This document shows, in pieces, positions 59,401-64,000 of a DNA stretch of 64,000 nucleotides. The translations under genes and the position numbers were made by a program. The notes beneath the pieces were generated by a model. The model was not told the DNA's origin. It saw nothing but the letters and a program-made list of their open reading frames with translations, and ran no database searches. The number at the start of each line of letters is the position of its first letter. Position 1 is the first letter of the stretch. Source of the DNA: Geobacter sp. SVR (GTDB taxonomy: Bacteria > Desulfobacterota > Desulfuromonadia > Geobacterales > Pseudopelobacteraceae); contig NZ_AP024469.1 of NCBI RefSeq assembly GCF_016865365.1, positions 2,572,501 through 2,636,500 of the forward strand, read 5' to 3'.

Positions 59401-59569
59401 CCTCCCGCAGAGCCTGCTCCAGCACCCTGGCCACGAAGGCGGCATAGCGGGCCGGCTGCTCCTCGGGATCGATCTTGCCAAAGACACGCCGCAATTCAGG
59501 GCGCTTTGCCAGTGCCTCTTGTAAGGCTTCGTCTAGAAGTGCTTCATATAGACCATGAGCTAAATGCAT
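56444..59569 (-). CDS. PLD-nuclease/SF2-helicase/DUF3427 fusion protein
   Basis: 1,041 residues. A phospholipase D-like nuclease domain lies at about 130-300 (HAKAYHFRRNSGFSTAYIGSANMS). A DEAH helicase follows: Walker A ATGTGKT, YIVVDEAHHG, LGLTATPERMDG, then LFLRPTESLTVFLQQLGRGLRH. The C-terminal ~350 residues match DUF3427. Such fusions act on foreign or damaged DNA and often sit in defence clusters. GAGG precedes ATG 59569. With the HNH and NERD genes downstream it may form a defence set; this is inference. Confidence 0.85.
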   Translation of the reverse strand: MHLAHGLYEALLDEALQEALAKRPELRRVFGKIDPEEQPARYAAFVARVLEQALREEPESERRLLLCNRILGQVTQEPGRSHLEKHRLVPEQKPILLEITPPSYGQSGISRPHTPLAESSLFTGSPQEPQLAHELLEEMRSADDVDILVSFIKWSGLRLLIPAFDDLRDRQVPVRLITTSYMGASDAPAVEWLARQPNVSVRVSYDTERTRLHAKAYHFRRNSGFSTAYIGSANMSHAAITSGLEWNLKVTAQDMGHILEKFSVEFETYWNSREFVAFDPENPVAFRNAINRARNPRLDGPAVFFDLRPHPFQERILEALERERSAHDRWRNLVIAATGTGKTVVAAFDFKRFFEQRQRQARILFLAHRQEILQQAQATFRNILRDQNFGELQVGPYEATRLEHLFCSVGMLTSRRLWEQVGSDFYDYIVVDEAHHGTASSYRPIFDYFTPQILLGLTATPERMDGDNVAADFGNRFAAEIRLPEALEEKLLCPFHYFGIADPIAINGDQFWRNGKYDAAALENVYVLDQARARQRVEAIITALHRYEPDVAGLKGIGFCVTIRHAEYMAEQFTQRGIPSAPFVSGIDTDQCTTLLDQFRNGQITFLFTVDKLSEGVDVPEINTVLFLRPTESLTVFLQQLGRGLRHAPEKDCLTVLDFVGQAHRRYRIDTKLKALLPRHRFSIDKEVEQDFPHLPAGCAIQLDRLSRQYVLENIRENLGRMAVQVPDRLQTFTSETGQELTFGNFIRYHDYEPEVLLAKESWSEWKAKAQLAPIPVDPDLARLKKALIRAAFINGPQEAELLRQVLAKLAAGQVTEALALPGSSAMLLYYRIWGDKAEKVRIASLEDAFQRLAANPTICADLDEILAWSLDTTEVAGTAPELPFFVPLELHAQYGNKEIQAAFGRANLESAGQTGVGSFHFADIKTYALLVTFQKTEKEFSPSTMYVDYPISRELLHWESQANTAQHHMDGQNLIHHQEQGYTILVFARGQKRRNNVTVPFTYLGPVDMVSYESERPIKMVWRLRYPMPVEMFEDNRRGG

Positions 59570-59869
59570 TGAACCTCATGCAGGCGGGGAGGGGAAATTC
59601 CTGTAGGCTCGGCAGGCCCAGCATATTGGGACGAATAGTACACCAACTGCCAGCAAATAGAATATATTTTTAATGTTTATGATCTCAGTTTGCATAACTC
59701 TTTCCTTTTTTCAGCACATAAACCCAAATACCCACACGGCAGCTTGTCCCTGACCTCCACCTCCACATAACCATTCTCGACGCGGCCAATCTGCTTGAAA
59801 CCACTGGCACTTTCATTTTAAATTTCGGAATCATAGAAGAACAAACGCAAAGGAACACTTTAATTACAT

Positions 59870-59904
59870 AAAAAAACGGCCCCACTTTTTGAAAATGGAG
59901 CCGC
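59870..59904 (-). terminator. Intrinsic terminator of the 63021-59936 operon
   Basis: Minus strand: CGGCTCCATTTTCAAAAAGTGGGGCCG followed by a run of T, about 32 bases after the ABC ATPase stop. The rest of the 59570-59935 spacer has no supported gene. Confidence 0.75.
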
Positions 59905-59935
59905 ATCCAACTCGGACTGTCATCCCATTGTATTT

Positions 59936-60928
59936 CTATCCAACCAACTCACCCTTCCTCAAAGCACTACGAACGCTGCCCAGTTCTGCGTCCATTTGCT
60001 CAAAACGCCGCAGGCTGAGCCGTTCCGCTTCGGATGTCTCAATGATTTTCACGATGCCGCCGTTTCCGAACACCAGACGGCGCTGTCCCATCAGCGCCAG
60101 GATCGGATCATGGGTAGCCATGAGTACGATCTTGTTCTTGCCGGTCAGAAGCGCCAGGGCCCGCTTTCGGTCAATACCGGCATTCTCGATCTCGTCGATC
60201 AGGACGATCGGCGAACTGCTCAGGCAGGCCACATCGGCGATCATGAGCGCCCGGGACTGGCCGCCCGAGAGAGCGGTGACTGGAGTATCCGCAGCCAAGC
60301 ATTCGCCTGCCAGGGTATTGGCCAGATCGATAACCGTTGCCGCAACATCCGCCACATTTCCGATCATCCGGCTCTCGGCGTGCATCACGATAAATTCTTC
60401 AACAGTCAGATCCATGACGAAATTCATGTTCTGGGAAAGCTGCGCCACCAGTTTTTTGTCCACTGCATACCGCATATGCGGTTCAGGTGCGGTGCCATTG
60501 ATCAGTATCCGTCGGCCGGTGGGACTGTCACCTTGGGCCAGCCACTCGATATCGGCCAAAAAACGGCTTTTTCCGGAGCCGGTGGGACCGACAATGCAGG
60601 TGACCTCGCCCGGGCGCAGGTCAATGGCAAAGGATTCCGCGTTTCCCGACTTGGTTTTGCCACCGATGACCGTGATCGAATGGAGCGTTTCCGACTGGTC
60701 TATATGCCCACGCGATTTCTCTGTCAGGTGGGCCTCAAACCGGTCTAACAGCTCTTGGCGGGTAAGGCCGATATCCTCAAGCACTTCATCCTGCAGCGCG
60801 GCTATGCTGGCGGCAACCGTCGGGGCCGGAGGCAACTCGCGCACTCCCATTACCCGGAAATAATCCAGCGCATCGGGATGCATGCGCACTAGTTCCGGCA
60901 CTGCTATTTCAGAGTATGGCTCAGTCAT
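59936..60928 (-). CDS. ABC ATPase without permease, DUF1858-like N-terminus
   Basis: 330 residues. The first ~45 residues (AVPELVRMHPDALDYFRVMGV) resemble DUF1858/DUF542-type domains. The ATPase has Walker A GPTGSGKS, signature LSGGQSR and Walker B VLIDEIENAG, closer to UvrA/ABC-F-like soluble ATPases than to importers. No membrane protein is encoded nearby. It overlaps the G3E GTPase gene as ATGA. A role in metallocofactor assembly is suggested by the company it keeps. Confidence 0.75.
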   Translation of the reverse strand: MTEPYSEIAVPELVRMHPDALDYFRVMGVRELPPAPTVAASIAALQDEVLEDIGLTRQELLDRFEAHLTEKSRGHIDQSETLHSITVIGGKTKSGNAESFAIDLRPGEVTCIVGPTGSGKSRFLADIEWLAQGDSPTGRRILINGTAPEPHMRYAVDKKLVAQLSQNMNFVMDLTVEEFIVMHAESRMIGNVADVAATVIDLANTLAGECLAADTPVTALSGGQSRALMIADVACLSSSPIVLIDEIENAGIDRKRALALLTGKNKIVLMATHDPILALMGQRRLVFGNGGIVKIIETSEAERLSLRRFEQMDAELGSVRSALRKGELVG

Positions 60929-61620
60929 TGTTTAGCATTCAAGTCGATCTTGCGGACATTGCCCATCTGGAAGTCGGCACCGATGCGCCGCTGGCCGAGA
61001 CAGTAGGAGCAGAGGGCCGCCGGCATGGAAAACCGGAGCAGTTTCCCCCGCAGTTCGTCCACAGGGGGGGCGTTTTGCAGCAGGCGCCCCAGCTCCTGGG
61101 CCCCCTGCCCTGTCAGGCCATTGACGTGGATGATGGTAGCACCGGCATTCACCTGCCGCACCCGGTGGGCAAAGACCTCCCGCTCGGCCTGGGAAACAAT
61201 GTCCCCCTTGGTGATTACGACGATATCGGCCATTTTGAGCATCGGGCCGATCTTGCGCGGCGTATCGACGCCGCTCAGGTTGTCCACCACGCAGACGGCG
61301 CAGACATCCTTCACATGGGGTGCGCACCGGTTGCACAAACCGGCACTCTCGCTCATCAACAGATCAAACCCCTCCTGGTGTCCCCACGCAAGACACTCCT
61401 CGATATTGCTGACGAAATAATGGTCGGGACAGAGATTGCCGGAGAACCCGGTGCGGGAGATTATCCCGTGGCGCTCGTACACGGCCTGGTCGCTGGAGGA
61501 GAGGCAATCGAACTTGATTACGCCGAGCGAGACCTGCGCGGCGTGCAGTGATGCTGCGGTCTTGCAGATGACGGCGGTCTTGCCGGACGACGGCGGGCCG
61601 GCGAAGGTTACCAGGCGCAT
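60925..61620 (-). CDS. G3E-family (CobW/HypB-like) GTPase
   Basis: 231 residues with Walker A GPPSSGKT and the base-specificity motif ITKGD. Cysteines cluster in SAGLCNRCAPHVKDVCAVC and in ALCSYCLG, probable metal sites. G3E GTPases insert metals or cofactors (nickel, cobalt, cobalamin). It lies one base after the binding-protein homologue and overlaps the ABC ATPase gene, so the three are made together. Confidence 0.82.
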   Translation of the reverse strand: MRLVTFAGPPSSGKTAVICKTAASLHAAQVSLGVIKFDCLSSSDQAVYERHGIISRTGFSGNLCPDHYFVSNIEECLAWGHQEGFDLLMSESAGLCNRCAPHVKDVCAVCVVDNLSGVDTPRKIGPMLKMADIVVITKGDIVSQAEREVFAHRVRQVNAGATIIHVNGLTGQGAQELGRLLQNAPPVDELRGKLLRFSMPAALCSYCLGQRRIGADFQMGNVRKIDLNAKQ

Positions 61621-61621
61621 G

Positions 61622-62605
61622 TCAGCGCTGTTCCCGACCGCTGCGGAAGGCGGCGTTGGCGGTTGCGATCAGCTCTTTGATGTCCTGCCCGGTGATGTAG
61701 TCCCACCCGATCCACTTGAAGGAGGCATTGTCCGGCAGGTGATTGTCCACGTCGGGGTGCACCGCCGGAAAGAAGGCATCGGCAAAGATAGCCGACACCT
61801 GCGGTCCGGTCAGAAAAGCGATCAGGTCCGCCAACGCTTCAGTTTTATCCGTTTTGACCAGCATGGTGACCGGGCTGATCAGGGCGCCGTCTTCGGGCCA
61901 GATGACCTCGATATCATCCCGTCCTTTCAGGTTTTGGGCGAAAAAGAGCGGCATGACGCTGATTGCCGGGGAATCGGCATTGCTCCCCACGGCTGCCTTC
62001 ACCATCTGTGACGGATGCCAGCCATGCCGGACATTGCGCCCAAGCGCCTGCAGCCCTTCCGGACCGGCATCCTTGAAAATCGTCATCAGGAGCGTTTCGC
62101 AGAAGGTGCCGTCCTTGTGACCGCGGATGGCCATGCTGTCGGCATATTCCGGTGCGAGCAGGTCCTGCCAGCGTTTCGGAACGGGACGGTTCCCGAGCCG
62201 TTTGAGATCGACGACCGGCACCAGCAGGTTCATGGCCAGCATGGTGTAGCATCCGTTCGGATCGCATACGCCCAGCCGGGAGAGATGCCGGTCACCGGCA
62301 TAGTGGTTGACGCTGCTGAAAAGACGGGTGTCGATGAAGCGCGACACAAAGGCGGGTTCGAAAAAGCTGTTGAAACCGGGGGAGATGACGATATCCGGCA
62401 GCTCGTCGAGGGAGGTGATGGACTCTACCGTATCGTAATACTCTGATTCGATATTGGCGTTACCTTCCAGGCAGTACGTGAGACCCGCAGAATGCTGCGG
62501 ATCGAGCGACGCCAGGAAATCCTCGAATGCCTGTTCCAGCGGAACCTTGACCGGACAGGGCAGCAGGGCCAGCAGGTTCAGGCCGGCGCCGTTCACTGGA
62601 CACAC
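61622..62605 (-). CDS. Binding-protein homologue without signal peptide
   Basis: 327 residues related to family 1 extracellular solute-binding proteins (PDIVISPGFNSFFEPAFV, YADSMAIRGHKDGTFCETLL, DGALISPVTMLVK). It starts MCPVNGAGLNLLALLPCPVK with no export signal, and its ATG is within the end of the preceding gene (13-base overlap). It therefore probably stays in the cytoplasm, unusual for this fold. It could hold an anionic metal-oxo ligand or a cofactor precursor. Confidence 0.72.
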   Translation of the reverse strand: MCPVNGAGLNLLALLPCPVKVPLEQAFEDFLASLDPQHSAGLTYCLEGNANIESEYYDTVESITSLDELPDIVISPGFNSFFEPAFVSRFIDTRLFSSVNHYAGDRHLSRLGVCDPNGCYTMLAMNLLVPVVDLKRLGNRPVPKRWQDLLAPEYADSMAIRGHKDGTFCETLLMTIFKDAGPEGLQALGRNVRHGWHPSQMVKAAVGSNADSPAISVMPLFFAQNLKGRDDIEVIWPEDGALISPVTMLVKTDKTEALADLIAFLTGPQVSAIFADAFFPAVHPDVDNHLPDNASFKWIGWDYITGQDIKELIATANAAFRSGREQR

Positions 62606-63021
62606 TCTGTAGTCTCTGTAGTCGATGCCGAACAGGACTGAAGGTCATCGTGACGCTCCAGCGCCGCCGGGGTGACACCGATCCAGGAGTTGATCTCATC
62701 CAGATCAAAGCCGCACTTTCTGCGGACGCCTACCTGCAGTAATGGCCTTCGGATGAGAAGATGGTCCTGGAGCATGGCTGCAAGCGCAGATTCCCTGTCG
62801 TATTCGTCAGGATTTACCTCGCCAGTCTTGATACGTGGGGCGTTCTTATTGAACCATTGCTTGAACTGCAGCTCACCGAAATACGACAAGAGCTCGTCGG
62901 CAGTCCAGGGATGCTCGAGTATATTGCGGACTTCAACCGTGTGGCCGGCCTCTTTCAAGGTTTCAATCTGTTTCAGACCGGTCAGGCATCCCGGCTTGGT
63001 GAAAAAGATGACGTGCGACAT
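62593..63021 (-). CDS. ArsC/Spx-fold nitrogenase-associated protein (NifO-like)
   Basis: 142 residues from ATG 63021 (GAGG upstream). It has a thioredoxin-like ArsC fold (VIFFTKPGCLTGLKQIETLKEAGHTVEVRNILEHPWTADELLSYFG) matching the nitrogenase-associated NifO/arsenate-reductase-like family. The N-terminal CLTGLK has a single Cys where ArsC has its active Cys. It heads the operon with the leaderless binding protein, GTPase and ATPase, tying that set to nitrogenase-type cofactors. Confidence 0.78.
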   Translation of the reverse strand: MSHVIFFTKPGCLTGLKQIETLKEAGHTVEVRNILEHPWTADELLSYFGELQFKQWFNKNAPRIKTGEVNPDEYDRESALAAMLQDHLLIRRPLLQVGVRRKCGFDLDEINSWIGVTPAALERHDDLQSCSASTTETTECVQ

Positions 63022-63285
63022 AGTGGTCCTCGCTTGATTGAAGTACTCGCCCTGTTGTTTTATACACGACACGTGCCAAGCAAAAACATCAATGACTATC
63101 GTACGTTATGTGATCATGCGTAAAACGATAGCATCCCTGATGACAACTATTAGGGCAGAGCTGCTACAAAATCGGTCGGACGCGGCATGACCTTGCAGAA
63201 GGGTAATGGTCGGCGGGAAAGACGCTTATCACTCGTAGGCTCCCTGTCTCCGATGATCGGTGCACGGAGAAAATGCACAATACTG

Positions 63286-63318
63286 TTGACAACAAAACGC
63301 ACAAGTTGTATATGCAAC
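63286..63318 (+). promoter_or_regulatory. marR promoter with overlapping operator
   Basis: TTGACA (63286-63291), 17-base spacer, TATATG (63309-63314). The palindrome-like GTTGTATATGCAAC (63305-63318) covers the -10 box, so binding there would block the promoter (autorepression). Confidence 0.75.
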
Positions 63319-63320
63319 CT

Positions 63321-63773
63321 ATGCGAGAAACCATGGACAAAGACCGTGCGACAGATGTTGCAGAGCTCATTGCCAGCCAATGCCTGGCCGGCAGGGTACG
63401 GCGGCTGAACCGGGTTGTCACGAACCTGTATGACCGGGCTTTGCAGCCGTACGGGATCAAGATAAACCAGGCAAACATACTGATCAGCCTTCTGGTGCAG
63501 GGGGAAACCCGCCCTGGTGAGATCGGCTCACGGCTGCAGATGGAGAAGTCGACGGTGAGCCGCACACTCGACCGGATGAAAAAGAGCGGCTGGATAGAGA
63601 CCAACGGGACCGGTCCGGGACAAACCGTCCGGATCACCGAAGCAGGCCGGCAATTGATGGTTGATACGCACGACGCGTGGCAGCATGCTCAACGCAAGGC
63701 AACGGAGCTGTTGGGCGAAGACGGAGCCCAAGCGATCCTCGCAATCGTGAAGCGCCTGCGGCAGGCACGATAA
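63321..63773 (+). CDS. MarR-family transcriptional regulator
   Basis: 150 residues counted from ATG 63321. The winged helix is clear: PGEIGSRLQMEKSTVSRTLDRMKKSGWIET, with helices ANILISLLVQ before it. The frame opens at 63273, but that start lies upstream of the promoter; transcription starting near 63321 would give a leaderless mRNA, or start at ATG 63333. It probably represses itself and the next gene through two matching operators, responding to a small molecule. Confidence 0.87.
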   Translation: MRETMDKDRATDVAELIASQCLAGRVRRLNRVVTNLYDRALQPYGIKINQANILISLLVQGETRPGEIGSRLQMEKSTVSRTLDRMKKSGWIETNGTGPGQTVRITEAGRQLMVDTHDAWQHAQRKATELLGEDGAQAILAIVKRLRQAR

Positions 63774-63789
63774 TTTTTTTATCCCCAAA

Positions 63790-63803
63790 GTTGCATATAC
63801 AAC
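63790..63803 (+). promoter_or_regulatory. Second MarR operator, before the last gene
   Basis: GTTGCATATACAAC is the exact reverse complement of the operator at 63305-63318. It lies 17 bases upstream of the next start codon. Confidence 0.75.
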
Positions 63804-63820
63804 CACATCAGGAGGCACTG

Positions 63821-64000
63821 ATGAAAGAGCTGATCAGGGAAGCAGTTCAGCGTTTGATTGTCGAGAACAAGGGCAACTGGTCCGATTCGCTGTCGGAGCG
63901 CTATTTCGATGAACCGCTGGTTAATTTTGCCTCGGGCGATGACCCGCTGTTCGAGGACTTCAAACAGATCATCGGACCGTGGCACCGCACCCCCAGGGAG
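63821..64000 (+). CDS. 4Fe-4S protein related to epoxyqueuosine-reductase-like family (partial)
   Basis: The first 60 residues of a gene that runs out of the window. It starts at ATG 63821 with AGGAGG six bases upstream. The segment ERYFDEPLVNFASGDDPLFEDFKQIIGPWHRTPRE matches the N-terminal region of 4Fe-4S double-cluster proteins of the QueG/reductive-dehalogenase-like group. The Fe-S cysteines would lie beyond the window. Confidence 0.6.
   Translation, partial: MKELIREAVQRLIVENKGNWSDSLSERYFDEPLVNFASGDDPLFEDFKQIIGPWHRTPRE

Noticed and set aside
59685-59906. 73-codon minus-strand frame after the helicase gene
   Set aside because: Basic, low-complexity composition, no ribosome site, and it overlaps the terminator hairpin.
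1-64000. CRISPR arrays
   Set aside because: The repeated elements found are too dispersed and lack regular spacing; no cas genes were seen.

Overview
The window joins two very different kinds of DNA. The gene content (SsuABC/TauABC-type transporters, corrinoid methyl-transfer genes, a CO dehydrogenase homologue, nitrogenase-like genes) and a GC-rich main region point to an anaerobic bacterium of the Geobacter/Pelobacter group. That assignment is inference from gene content; no rRNA or other taxonomic marker is present.

Positions 1 to about 13,390 are the right end of an integrated mobile element. It has short, tightly packed genes with AT-rich spacers: a replicative-helicase-like N-terminus, a dNMP kinase, an SF2 helicase, a lytic transglycosylase, many Cys-rich or zinc-ribbon small proteins, small DNA-binding proteins (ribbon-helix-helix, AlpA) and a P4-type tyrosine integrase. 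A 3' fragment of a tRNA-Gly-like gene lies just outside the integrase and probably marks the attachment site. One IS3-family element (1,246 bp, 3-bp target duplication) is inserted at the 3' end of the integrase gene. Positions 13,434-14,610 hold no gene I can support.

Positions 14,611-54,175 form one coordinated sulfur locus, almost entirely on the minus strand. It encodes a nitrogenase-like enzyme (NifD-, NifK- and NifH-like, a NifX-like cofactor carrier and a DUF1847 protein), three SsuABC-type ABC transporters with six substrate-binding proteins, an encapsulin shell with its cysteine desulfurase cargo, TusA and two DsrE-family proteins, a two-domain rhodanese, serine acetyltransferase, two cysteine synthases, three MtaA/UroD-type zinc methyltransferases, a corrinoid protein with its reductive activator, an unusual CO dehydrogenase homologue, a second and degenerate NifH, and an Rrf2 (CymR-like) regulator. 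My reading is that organosulfur compounds are imported, cleaved reductively by a nitrogenase-like enzyme related in type to methylthio-alkane reductase, possibly demethylated through the corrinoid system, and the sulfur is moved into cysteine or stored in the encapsulin. The substrate is inference.

The locus is tied together by two repeated regulatory features. Six transcription units share an AT-rich box just upstream of the promoter. Nine copies of a compact RNA element (a small CCAG/CTGG hairpin directly abutting an intrinsic terminator) lie at unit starts or between genes. The small hairpin shows compensatory base changes, and I do not recognise it as a known riboswitch or attenuator. A second identical IS3 copy separates one such leader from the corrinoid-protein gene.

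Positions 54,279-59,569 carry a NERD-domain protein, an HNH endonuclease and a PLD-helicase-DUF3427 protein, which look like a small defence or DNA-processing cluster. Positions 59,936-63,021 are an operon of an ArsC/NifO-like protein, a leaderless binding-protein homologue, a G3E GTPase and an ABC ATPase without permease. The window ends with a MarR regulator flanked by two identical operators and the start of a Fe-S protein gene.
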